A stretch of 64,000 nt of DNA from Clostridiales bacterium (GTDB lineage Bacteria; Bacillota; Clostridia; Christensenellales; Aristaeellaceae), in contig SVGM01000001.1 of NCBI GenBank assembly GCA_015056365.1, forward strand, positions 1-64,000, in the 5' to 3' direction. Position numbers and translations under genes: made by a program. Below, one piece after another: positions 17,420 to 25,395 of the stretch; the stretch's first letter is position 1, and every line of letters starts with the position of its first letter. The notes below the pieces were generated by a model, which did no database searches, was not told the origin of the DNA, and was given only the letters and a program-made list of their open reading frames with translations.

Positions 17420-17452
17420 GCACTCTGCCATCAAAGCGGCAGAGTGCTTTTT
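17420..17452 (+). terminator. Intrinsic terminator
   Basis: A 10-bp perfect stem (GCACTCTGCC / GGCAGAGTGC) with an eight-base loop, followed by TTTTT. It ends the secreted-protein transcript. Confidence 0.93.
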
Positions 17453-17474
17453 CTGTCCTGAATCTCAGGCCGGC

Positions 17475-17503
17475 TGGCAATTATGGCAAATATATGGTAT
17501 ACT
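17475..17503 (+). promoter_or_regulatory. Predicted plsY promoter
   Basis: TGGCAA (17475-17480), 17 bases, then TATACT (17498-17503), about 57 bases before the plsY start. Confidence 0.65.
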
Positions 17504-17559
17504 ATTTTGGATTTTGTTCCATCCTCATCAGGTGATGAGCAATGAGAAGGAGGTTTCCC

Positions 17560-18216
17560 ATGCGCGAGATCCTGCTGACGATCCTGGTGGCAGTACTGTC
17601 CTACCTACTGGGCTGTTTCTCCACCGGTACCATCATCTCCAACGCACAGGGCGTCAATATCCGTAACGAAGGCAGCAAGAATACCGGTGCCAGCAACGTA
17701 CTGCGTGTGCTCGGCCTGAAAAGCGGCATTGTCTGTTTCCTTGGCGACTTCACGAAGGCGATCCTGGCCTGCTGGCTGGGCAGCCTGATCCTTCCCGGAG
17801 AAACGTTCGGTATCAGCCGCTTCGGCACGCTGCTCAGTGGTCTGATGGTCATTTTGGGCCACAATTGGCCTGTGTTCTATCATTTCAAAGGCGGCAAAGG
17901 CGTTGCCTGCTCAGTGGCAGTCATCTTTTTCGTCTCTCCTCTGTGGGGCATCATCTCCATCGTGCTGTGTATCGCCGTGATCGCTCTGACCCGCTATATC
18001 AGCCTCGGCAGTATGACCATGCTGCTGACCTACATGATCTTCCTGTTCATCGCCTATCCAGGCCAATGGTTCACCTGCCTGTTCGGCGTGATTCTGTTTG
18101 TGCTGTGCGTCATCCGTCATCGCACGAACATCGTCCGGCTGAAAAACGGCACGGAGAATAAGATCGGTCAGAAAGTAAAGCCTAATCAGGACACATCTGC
18201 AGAAGAAAAGAAATAA
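17560..18216 (+). CDS. plsY: Acyl-phosphate:glycerol-3-phosphate acyltransferase
   Basis: A 218-residue integral membrane enzyme that makes lysophosphatidic acid, the first step of phospholipid synthesis. All three PlsY motifs are present: GSKNTGASNVLR, then GHNWPVFYHFKGGKGVA, and the later segment with the conserved His-Arg end (IRHRTNIVRL). About five membrane helices are predicted from the hydrophobic runs. I chose ATG 17560, six bases after GGAGG, rather than the ATG at 17542. The tail after residue 195 is charged and cytosolic. Confidence 0.95.
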   Translation: MREILLTILVAVLSYLLGCFSTGTIISNAQGVNIRNEGSKNTGASNVLRVLGLKSGIVCFLGDFTKAILACWLGSLILPGETFGISRFGTLLSGLMVILGHNWPVFYHFKGGKGVACSVAVIFFVSPLWGIISIVLCIAVIALTRYISLGSMTMLLTYMIFLFIAYPGQWFTCLFGVILFVLCVIRHRTNIVRLKNGTENKIGQKVKPNQDTSAEEKK

Positions 18217-18267
18217 TCTGGTTTGCGCAAAGTGCATTGCTGCGGCCCATGAGCCGCTTAGACATCG

Positions 18268-18299
18268 AAAAGCGCCGGGAGGTCCTTCCCGGCGCTTTT
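18268..18299. terminator. Bidirectional terminator between plsY and ansA
   Basis: GCGCCGGGA (18272-18280) pairs with TCCCGGCGC (18287-18295), flanked by AAAA and TTTT, between the two convergent genes. Confidence 0.88.
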
Positions 18300-18307
18300 G
18301 CAGTTGC

Positions 18308-19288
18308 TCAGCGGTACTCCCCTACCAGCCGGTGCTCCAGCCACTGTCGGGGATCCTCCTGACCCAGAGCCCACATCAGCTTGCATACCGCGCTTTCTGT
18401 GGTCATGTCTCTGCCACTGAACACATGCTCCCGCATCAGCCCGCGACCCACTTCATAGATGCTCACATCTGCTTTTTCATACAGGCACTGGCTAACCACC
18501 AGCACATAGATCCCTTTATCGCTCAGTTCGTCAAGGGCCTTGACCAGATTTCGGCGAATATAGTGCAGTCCGCCCAAACCAAATGCTTCGATCACCAGAC
18601 CGCGATAACCTGCTTCAGCGGCGAAACGCAGCACATCCGGGGAAGTCCCCGGCGCCAGCTTGAGCAGCAGCACACGGGGATCAATGGTATCCCTGAGCTG
18701 GTAATCGTTACCGGGCTGCAGGGGCTCAAAGGGCTGGGGATAATCGAAATGCACGCCATCGGAATCGATCCGCCCTGCAGGCGGTGCGTTGACGCTGGAG
18801 AAGGCATGCATGGAGGTGGTATGGGTCTTGACGCAGCGAACGCCGGAGATCAGATGGGTACCGAAGCACACATACACGCCGCCTACGCCCTGTGCAGCCG
18901 CTGTGAGAGCATACATCAGGTTGCGCGGCGCGTCGCTGAGGGGATGCTGCATGGGCAGCTGCGAGCCGGTGAGAATGACCGGCTTGCCAATTCCCGCCAG
19001 CATATAGCTCAAAGCCGCCGCCGTATAGGCCATGGTATCCGTGCCGTGGGTGATCACCACGCCGTCGCAGTCTTTCAGGATGCGATCTACCTCACGGGCC
19101 AACACACACCATTCCTCGGGCTGCATATTGCTGGAGTCCATACAAAATACGTCGCGGGTCACCACCGGGCAAGGCAGCGGCGTATGGAGCGCAGCCAGCA
19201 GATCAGCGGCGCTCAGTGTAGGGGCCAATCCGTTTTCCGTTTCAGTGCAGGCAATGGTTCCGCCTGTGGCCAACAATGCAATGCTCAT
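18308..19288 (-). CDS. ansA: L-asparaginase (type I, cytosolic)
   Basis: A 326-residue asparaginase that hydrolyses L-asparagine to aspartate and ammonia. The first catalytic Thr lies in LLATGGTIACTE, and the second in VITHGTDTMAYTA (Thr-Asp pair). No signal peptide is present, which fits the cytosolic type I enzyme. ATG 19288 has GGAG seven bases upstream and begins one base after the nrdG stop codon, so it is the last gene of a feoB-nrdG-ansA run. Confidence 0.93.
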   Translation of the reverse strand: MSIALLATGGTIACTETENGLAPTLSAADLLAALHTPLPCPVVTRDVFCMDSSNMQPEEWCVLAREVDRILKDCDGVVITHGTDTMAYTAAALSYMLAGIGKPVILTGSQLPMQHPLSDAPRNLMYALTAAAQGVGGVYVCFGTHLISGVRCVKTHTTSMHAFSSVNAPPAGRIDSDGVHFDYPQPFEPLQPGNDYQLRDTIDPRVLLLKLAPGTSPDVLRFAAEAGYRGLVIEAFGLGGLHYIRRNLVKALDELSDKGIYVLVVSQCLYEKADVSIYEVGRGLMREHVFSGRDMTTESAVCKLMWALGQEDPRQWLEHRLVGEYR

Positions 19289-19289
19289 C

Positions 19290-19817
19290 TTACCACTCCG
19301 GATGCGTGTACAGGACGATCTTGCCGACCTCACGCGTTTTGTTCAGATCGATCAGGCGCTGGTTTTTGCTGCCGCGGAAACGCAGTTCCAGCGAGCGCTC
19401 TTCCTGGCGGAAGGGCCCGTCCACCAACACGTCACACCTGTCCAGCAGCGTCCCGATGGCGGGCTGCTGCTCTGCCTTCTCCAGCAGCTGCTCGTAGGTA
19501 TAGCCACTGAATGCCCACACATTCAGCCCCTTTTCGTGCGCGCGGCGAGCCAGCTCGGCACAGGCTTCCGGCTGTTCAAAAGGCTCTCCGCCGGTTAGCG
19601 TAATGCCGTCAAGCAGAGGATTGTTGGTAAAGCGGCTTTCCACTTCGTCCAGCGTCCAGTCTTTGCCGCCGTTGGGATCATGGCTTTCGGGGTTGTGACA
19701 TCCGGGACAATGGTGCGGACACCCCTGGGTGAAAATAGACGTACGGAAGCCCGGACCATCCACAATGGAGTCCGTCACTACGCCGTAGATCCGCATTACA
19801 GAGGGTTCCTTATGCAT
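19290..19817 (-). CDS. nrdG: Anaerobic ribonucleotide reductase activating protein (radical SAM)
   Basis: A 175-residue activase that installs the glycyl radical on NrdD. The [4Fe-4S] cluster motif C-x3-C-x2-C is seen in QGCPHHCPGCHN (about residues 32-43), preceded by DGPGFRTSIF. The SAM-binding GGEPF is near residue 77. Two starts are possible, ATG 19817 or ATG 19796; both have weak boxes about ten bases upstream. The partner reductase NrdD is not adjacent, which is unusual. Presence of NrdG indicates anaerobic dNTP synthesis. Confidence 0.92.
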   Translation of the reverse strand: MHKEPSVMRIYGVVTDSIVDGPGFRTSIFTQGCPHHCPGCHNPESHDPNGGKDWTLDEVESRFTNNPLLDGITLTGGEPFEQPEACAELARRAHEKGLNVWAFSGYTYEQLLEKAEQQPAIGTLLDRCDVLVDGPFRQEERSLELRFRGSKNQRLIDLNKTREVGKIVLYTHPEW

Positions 19818-19872
19818 ATTTGAACACCCTTCCTTCTGTTGTATCGTGTCGTATTCCTGTACGGTTCGCCAA

Positions 19873-21693
19873 TTATCCAGTTAGCAGCCGTCCCAGCTGA
19901 TAGATCAGCGTGGCCAGCATCCAGGCCAGAGCGGTCTGGGAAAAGGCAGCAAGCAGCGCAGTACGCTTGCTGTCGAGTTCGCGGCTCATGGTGGCCACCG
20001 CTGCGACGCAGGGCGTATACAGCAGCACAAACACCAAAAACGAAACCGCTGACAGCACATCCGGGAAGATCCTATGCAGCCCGCCGCCTTCTGCGCCACA
20101 CAGCACCATGAGTGTGCTTACCACGCTTTCCTTGGCCATCACGCCGGTAAGTAGCGCCGTGACGGCAGGTACATTCCCAAAGCCGCAGGGGCACAGCAGC
20201 GGGGCGATCCCTCCTGCGATCCGTCCCAGCAGGCTGGCCTGTAGGCTGTGCGCGGGCCGTAGCCCGACGGTAAAGTTGCGAAGAAACCAGACCACCGCCG
20301 TCACCAGCACAATCACGGTAAACACCCGGGAAAGAAAGTCACGGATCCTATGCCATACCTGGCGCAGCACATTGCCCAGCGTGGGAAGACGATAGGCCGG
20401 CAGTTCCATCAAAAACGGAGCCGCCTCCCCCTGAAAAGCTGTTCGATTCAGCACCATGCCTGCGCAAACGGCAGCTGCGATGCCCATCAGATAGAGCAGT
20501 ATGGTCACAAGCAGCTCATGGCCGCCAAAAAACGTATGGGCAAAGAGCGCATAGATGGGCGCCTTTGCTCCGCAGCTCATGAACGGGGTGAGCAAAATCG
20601 TCAGGCAGCGGTCGCGACGGTTGTTCATGCTGCGTGCGCTCATTACCGCAGGCACCGTACAGCCAAAGCCCATCAGCAGAGAGATAAAGCTACGGCCATT
20701 CAGGCCCACTTTTCGCAGCGGACGATCCATCAGGAAGGCAGCCCGCGCCATATAGCCGCAGTCCTCCAAAACGGACAGCATCAAAAACAGCAGCAGGATG
20801 GTCGGCAAAAAACCCAGCACGCTCACGACACCGCTAAGAATACCGTCCACGATCAGCTCCCTCAGCCATGGCGTCACGTTCCATCGGTTCAGGTACCACG
20901 CCGCTCCAGCGAGGGCGTTATCCAAAAACGCACCGAACCCCTCAGCAACGGTACTGCCAAACGGGCCGAAGGCGATCAAAAACACTGCCATCATCGCCGC
21001 CAGAAACAACGGCAGCGCCAGTGCCGGATGATTTATCATCCGCTCCCGCCGTACGGCCTGCGGAGAACGTACGGCTGCACCCCGATGATAGCAGCGGGCA
21101 AGAAGCGTTTCGATCTTGCGATAGCAACTTTCCGCCGTGGCAACGCCGAGCTCGTATGGATGCTCGTGATGAATCACAGCAGCAGGGTGTCCCCGCAGTG
21201 CAAGGGCCAAAGCGCTTTGCACCAATGCCTCCACGCCTTCGCCGGTTCGGGCGCAGATAGCTACCACCGGCGTGCCAAGGCCGCGCTCCAAGGTCTGAAT
21301 ATCAATGGTGCTGCCACTCAAACGAACCTGATCTATCATATTCAGCGCAACCACCACCGGCCTGCCCAGTTGGATCAACTGCAGCGTCAGGTACAGATTG
21401 CGCTCCAGATGGGTGGCGTCCACCACGTTGATAACCACATCCGGCTTTCCCGAAAGAAGCGCCTCACGGGTGACCCGCTCCTCAAGGCTATGGGGCGAAA
21501 GCGAATATGCGCCTGGAAGATCAAGAATGGATATCTGCTCCTTGCCCCCATAACGTGCAAGAAGCCTGCCTGTCTTTTTTTCTACCGTCACGCCCGGCCA
21601 GTTGCCCACATGCTGATCAGAGCCGGTGAGACGGTTAAAAAGCGTGGTCTTTCCGCTGTTTTGATTGCCTGCCAGTGCAAAGGTTGTTTGCAT
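19873..21693 (-). CDS. feoB: Ferrous iron transporter FeoB (short form)
   Basis: A 606-residue Fe(II) permease with an N-terminal GTPase. G1 is GNQNSGKTTLF (usual family form GNPNxGKT), switch-II DLPGAYSL and the G4 position NMID match FeoB. The helical membrane part has GFGCTVPAVMSARSM and later CPCGFGNVPA, the two conserved gate regions with Cys residues. It is shorter than many FeoB (650-770) mainly in the C-terminal part. No feoA is found up- or downstream. It probably shares a transcript with the glycosyltransferase upstream and nrdG downstream. Confidence 0.94.
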   Translation of the reverse strand: MQTTFALAGNQNSGKTTLFNRLTGSDQHVGNWPGVTVEKKTGRLLARYGGKEQISILDLPGAYSLSPHSLEERVTREALLSGKPDVVINVVDATHLERNLYLTLQLIQLGRPVVVALNMIDQVRLSGSTIDIQTLERGLGTPVVAICARTGEGVEALVQSALALALRGHPAAVIHHEHPYELGVATAESCYRKIETLLARCYHRGAAVRSPQAVRRERMINHPALALPLFLAAMMAVFLIAFGPFGSTVAEGFGAFLDNALAGAAWYLNRWNVTPWLRELIVDGILSGVVSVLGFLPTILLLFLMLSVLEDCGYMARAAFLMDRPLRKVGLNGRSFISLLMGFGCTVPAVMSARSMNNRRDRCLTILLTPFMSCGAKAPIYALFAHTFFGGHELLVTILLYLMGIAAAVCAGMVLNRTAFQGEAAPFLMELPAYRLPTLGNVLRQVWHRIRDFLSRVFTVIVLVTAVVWFLRNFTVGLRPAHSLQASLLGRIAGGIAPLLCPCGFGNVPAVTALLTGVMAKESVVSTLMVLCGAEGGGLHRIFPDVLSAVSFLVFVLLYTPCVAAVATMSRELDSKRTALLAAFSQTALAWMLATLIYQLGRLLTG

Positions 21694-21776
21694 CGTTCCT
21701 TCGCCCTTCCCTGTTTAGCGTTCACGAAGTATGTCTCTCGTGCACCTGCCCAAGGAGGGCAAAAAACGTATATGAC

Positions 21777-23096
21777 TTATCCTTCCAACGTCGTATCCGC
21801 GGGAGGGGGCACCAGTACCGGCTGTCTGCCTTCCTGGCGAAGCCACTTGCGCAGTTCATGCTCGATCATGTCCACTGCGATCACATCGCCGTCCTCCATG
21901 CGCAGCCTCCTGCCCAGCTCTTTGGCTGCAACCTGATAGCTCTTGGTGCTGACCAGGCGGGTCAGCGCGCGGCTCAGCCGCCTGGCCGTCAGATGGTCAC
22001 GAGGGATCGGCTTGGGACCGACACCCAGCATACGCACCCGGTTGCCCCAGAAAGGCTGATCTCCGCCAAAGGGAATGACCAGCGTTGGCTTGCCCGCCAA
22101 AATACCGGCTGCAGTGGTACCGGCGCCGCCGTGATGCACTACAGCGCTCACTCTGTCAAACAGCCAGTCATGCGGCACAAAGCCCGTCATGAATACATTG
22201 GGCATATCAACAGCAACATCTGTTTCTTCTACGCCCCAACCCTTGGCCAGCACCACGCGGACGCCGCTGCGGGCAACCGCATCCAGCACGATCTTGAGGG
22301 TTTCCCCCATATCGCCGCTGACCATGGAACCAAAGCCGATATAGACAGGCGGCTCGCCCGCATCCAGAAATGCCTGCAGTTCCGGATCCGGCTGATAGTC
22401 TTGCGCCGACTGATCATCCAGCCAGAAACCGGTCATATGGATGTTGGCGCCCCAATCCACGGGACGGGGCATCAGCAGCGGACTCATGGCATAGAGCACA
22501 GGAACCACGTGGCCGTTCAGGTGGTAGCTGGGTTTGGCCAGCAGCTTGCGCGGCTGCATGCCATGGGCCTTGCGCCAGTCGGAAAGATAGTACTTTTCCA
22601 AAAGGCTGATCAGAAGATAGCCAACCGGATACGTGGCTTTATTCCACGCCTGCCCTGCCCGCTGACCGGGGGCAGAGGCGATGGGCGTTGCCCGGTTTCG
22701 ATCCATGGGAAAATAGTGGGTCTGGATGAAGGGAACATGCCGAACCTCCGCAATGGACTGAACAATCTGTCCAAAAAAGGTGGCGATAATGGCCTCCGCA
22801 TCGTCGCAGGCAGCTTCCAGATCGGCAAGGAACGGATCGATAATATCCGCGAGGGTATCCCGTACCTGCTTGAGCAGGGTAACGCCGTTTACCCCGGGCT
22901 TCATGATGCTGGCCATAAACTCCTTCACATCGCCCGAAACCGCCTGAAAGCGCATCCCTTCCTTTTCCACAGCCTCCTGAAAGGTATCAAATGCAGCAAT
23001 CTTCACATCATGACCACGGCGCTTCAATTCACGGCCCAGTACAATATACGGCCGAACGTCACCCGTAGAACCGATACAGATCATCGTAATACGCAT
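21777..23096 (-). CDS. GT1-family (UGT-like) glycosyltransferase
   Basis: A 439-residue GT-B enzyme of the sterol-glucosyltransferase / macrolide-glycosyltransferase type. The N-terminal ICIGSTGDVRPYI and the C-terminal nucleotide-sugar motif HHGGAGTTAAGILAGKPTLVIPFGGDQPFWG (about residues 325-355) are classic for glycosylation of lipid or small hydrophobic acceptors. There is no signal peptide. I chose ATG 23096; the GTG at 23126 has no better ribosome binding site. It may modify a membrane lipid or an encountered compound. Confidence 0.87.
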   Translation of the reverse strand: MRITMICIGSTGDVRPYIVLGRELKRRGHDVKIAAFDTFQEAVEKEGMRFQAVSGDVKEFMASIMKPGVNGVTLLKQVRDTLADIIDPFLADLEAACDDAEAIIATFFGQIVQSIAEVRHVPFIQTHYFPMDRNRATPIASAPGQRAGQAWNKATYPVGYLLISLLEKYYLSDWRKAHGMQPRKLLAKPSYHLNGHVVPVLYAMSPLLMPRPVDWGANIHMTGFWLDDQSAQDYQPDPELQAFLDAGEPPVYIGFGSMVSGDMGETLKIVLDAVARSGVRVVLAKGWGVEETDVAVDMPNVFMTGFVPHDWLFDRVSAVVHHGGAGTTAAGILAGKPTLVIPFGGDQPFWGNRVRMLGVGPKPIPRDHLTARRLSRALTRLVSTKSYQVAAKELGRRLRMEDGDVIAVDMIEHELRKWLRQEGRQPVLVPPPADTTLEG

Positions 23097-23146
23097 TCTT
23101 GCCACATCCTTTCGTAGCGTTGTCACTGTAGATTGGTATACAATGT

Positions 23147-23175
23147 ATTATACCTCAGATAAAAAACGAATGCAA
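23147..23175 (-). promoter_or_regulatory. Predicted promoter of the UGT-feoB-nrdG-ansA run
   Basis: On the minus strand TTGCAT (23175-23170), 17 bases, TATAAT (23152-23147), 51 bases before the glycosyltransferase start. It is divergent from the promoter at 23189. Confidence 0.75.
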
Positions 23176-23188
23176 TGTTTGCACACCA

Positions 23189-23217
23189 TTGACGAACGTT
23201 TGTTCTGGTGATACAAT
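23189..23217 (+). promoter_or_regulatory. Predicted promoter of the YcaQ-like gene
   Basis: TTGACG (23189-23194), 17 bases, then TACAAT (23212-23217), 22 bases before the start codon. Confidence 0.7.
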
Positions 23218-23239
23218 CAGACCGCAAGGAGGTGCTGGC

Positions 23240-24406
23240 ATGAACGTCACCATAGAACAATTGCGCCGTTTTCTGCTGCGGCGTCACGGACTGCTGGGCG
23301 TAAGAAGTTTCAGTGGTGCTGACGGATTGATGCTCTATATCAGGCAATGCGGCTGCATCCAGTTCGATCCGGTGGATGTATGCGGCAAAAGCCATGAACT
23401 GGCTCTGCTGGCGCGGGTGGGGGGCTTTTCTCATGATATGCTTCACGACCTGCTGTATGACCAGCGCCGCCTGATTGATTTCTTCGACAAGAATATGTGT
23501 ATTATGCCCGTGGAGGACTGGCCCTGTCTGGAACACGTGCGCAAATGGTACCGGGAAAACAGCCGCAGCATGGAACAGGTGGAGCAGGTGGCACAACAAG
23601 TGCTTGAGACCGTTCATCAACGCGGGCATGTGAGTGCGGACGAGCTTGGGCTGGAAGGCCGAGCCGACTGGTACTGGAGCGGTTCCAGCCTGAGCCGAGT
23701 GGCGCTGGAAACGCTGTATTTCCGCGGCGATCTGGTGATCCATCACAAAAAGGGCAGCATCAAAAGCTATGCGCTGGCCTCCGATTGTCTGCCTCATGAG
23801 CTGCTGAATGCTCCCTACCCCTTTCAGGATGAGCTGGAACGGATGCGTTGGCAGATTTTGCGGCGTATCAGCGCAGTTGGCGCGCTGTGGAATCGTGCCA
23901 GCGATGCATGGCTGGGCGTAGACGGTATGAAAAGCGAGCAGCGCAAGCTCATTTTTCAAAGGTTGGAGGCCGAAAAGCTGATCACACCGGTGAATGTGGA
24001 GGGACTCAACACACCGTTGTATCTTCTCTCTGCAGAAATGGACGCACTGCAAAAAGCCGCCTCAGCCTTTACCGGCAAAAAGCAGGCCCGTCTGCTGGCG
24101 CCGCTGGACTGCCTGATGTGGGACCGCCGCCTGATTGAAGCGGTGTTTGGCTTTTCGTACAAGTGGGAGATCTACACCCCTGCCGCCAAGCGGCAGTACA
24201 GCTACTATGTGCTGCCGGTGATCTACGGCGAACGCTTTGCAGGGCGCATCGAGCCGGTGGCTGATCGCAAGGAAAAAATACTAACCATCCGCCATTTCTG
24301 GCCGGAAAAAGGCTTTCGGGAAACGGCAGCCTTCCACAAAGCGCTGGATGACGAGCTGCATCTGCTGGCGCAGTTCCATGGCATTGAAACCATCGAATGG
24401 ACATAA
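23240..24406 (+). CDS. YcaQ-like DNA glycosylase, winged-helix (HTH_42) family
   Basis: A 388-residue member of the YcaQ/AlkZ family, whose characterised members remove DNA crosslinks and bulky adducts with tandem winged helices. The proposed catalytic Q-x-D motif is seen as IQFDPV at about residues 43-48, the QxD form typical of the YcaQ (AlkX) branch rather than the QxQ of AlkZ. Later blocks FFDKNMCIMP and LLAPLDCLMWDRR are family landmarks. ATG 23240 has GGAGG eight bases upstream. It stands alone between divergent and convergent neighbours. Confidence 0.88.
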   Translation: MNVTIEQLRRFLLRRHGLLGVRSFSGADGLMLYIRQCGCIQFDPVDVCGKSHELALLARVGGFSHDMLHDLLYDQRRLIDFFDKNMCIMPVEDWPCLEHVRKWYRENSRSMEQVEQVAQQVLETVHQRGHVSADELGLEGRADWYWSGSSLSRVALETLYFRGDLVIHHKKGSIKSYALASDCLPHELLNAPYPFQDELERMRWQILRRISAVGALWNRASDAWLGVDGMKSEQRKLIFQRLEAEKLITPVNVEGLNTPLYLLSAEMDALQKAASAFTGKKQARLLAPLDCLMWDRRLIEAVFGFSYKWEIYTPAAKRQYSYYVLPVIYGERFAGRIEPVADRKEKILTIRHFWPEKGFRETAAFHKALDDELHLLAQFHGIETIEWT

Positions 24407-24471
24407 CAACATGGCGTTAGCCGATCAGCAGGCAGACAGAACCCCGGTTCCGTCCGCCTGTTGTTTGCAGC

Positions 24472-25284
24472 TTAATAGTCCTTGAGCTGTTTGCGGTACG
24501 CAGTAGGGCTGACGCCTTGATGGCGGTGAAAGCAACGGCTGAAATATAATTGATCGGAAAAACCCAACTTTTCACTGATCTCGCCCACGGGAAGCAGCGT
24601 TTCCCGAAGCAACCTGGCCGCTTCCTCCATGCGCAGATAATGATGATAATCGTGCATGGTTTGGGCGCGGCTCTTTTTGAATACCGCTGCCATGTGTTTG
24701 TAGCTGAGAAAAAATGCCTGCTCCAGCTCTTTTGCGCTGAAGGGCTGCCGCGCATGCTGGCTCAGATACTGGGCAATGCGTCCGGCCAGCTCTGGTACAG
24801 GTGTCTCCTGCTTCCCCCAATGACCGATATGGCTCAACAGCAGGAACAGCTGCTGGTTCAAATACCAGCGGTTCAGGCTGTCTCGGCTGTAGCAGGCCTC
24901 CACAAATGCCGCCAGCTCCGTCTCCAGTTCACTGCCCTGAAGGCCGGAAAGGTGCTTCGGCAGCAAGAGCGTCTGTTCATCCTCCGGCAGCGCTGCCGGC
25001 AAATCATGCTGCGGCAGGGCGAAATGCACATAGTACCACCGGGTTCCCCGGGGAATTCTTTTTTTGCCAAAGTGCCTAAGACCACTTTTGAGAAACAGCA
25101 ACTGGCCCGGTCCCACGGCGTAATCATTTTCTCCTTCTGTCACATGGATCGCGCCCTCCAGCACGTAGATCAGCACGTGAAAGTCCAGCACACGATCCGC
25201 ATGATAAAAACCGTCTGCCGTTGCCAGCAGGCCATAGCCAAGAACTGACGGTAGTGCTGCATTGGTCATTCGTACGCAATTCAC
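24472..25284 (-). CDS. AraC-family transcriptional regulator
   Basis: A 270-residue regulator. The N-terminal half is a cupin-type sensor (LIYVLEGAIHVTEGEN, then a PGQLLFLKSG strand). The C-terminal about 100 residues hold two helix-turn-helix units, ending in the AraC signature with LGFSDQLYFSRCFHRHQGVSPTAYRK. The GTG start has GGAGG six bases upstream. It is divergent from the GH127 gene with a 111-base gap, so it most likely activates that gene in response to an arabinoside; ligand and direction are inferred. Confidence 0.92.
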   Translation of the reverse strand: MNCVRMTNAALPSVLGYGLLATADGFYHADRVLDFHVLIYVLEGAIHVTEGENDYAVGPGQLLFLKSGLRHFGKKRIPRGTRWYYVHFALPQHDLPAALPEDEQTLLLPKHLSGLQGSELETELAAFVEACYSRDSLNRWYLNQQLFLLLSHIGHWGKQETPVPELAGRIAQYLSQHARQPFSAKELEQAFFLSYKHMAAVFKKSRAQTMHDYHHYLRMEEAARLLRETLLPVGEISEKLGFSDQLYFSRCFHRHQGVSPTAYRKQLKDY

Positions 25285-25340
25285 GACAATCCTCCATATC
25301 CATCCGAAAAGAATCTATGTTTTTGGCTCTTCGAGAAGAA

Positions 25341-25346
25341 TATAAT
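25341..25346 (+). promoter_or_regulatory. Predicted -10 of the GH127 gene
   Basis: TATAAT, 50 bases before the GH127 start, with no good -35 (GTTTTT 16 bases upstream). A weak -35 suits an AraC-activated promoter. Confidence 0.5.
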
Positions 25347-25395
25347 TCATATATCACTCATTGTCAACCAAACCTTCCAAAAGGAGTTTTTCCAA

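Noticed and set aside
15813-17480. A 555-codon minus-strand frame opposite the secreted-protein gene
   Set aside because: Shadow frame; the plus frame has promoter, RBS, signal peptide and terminator.
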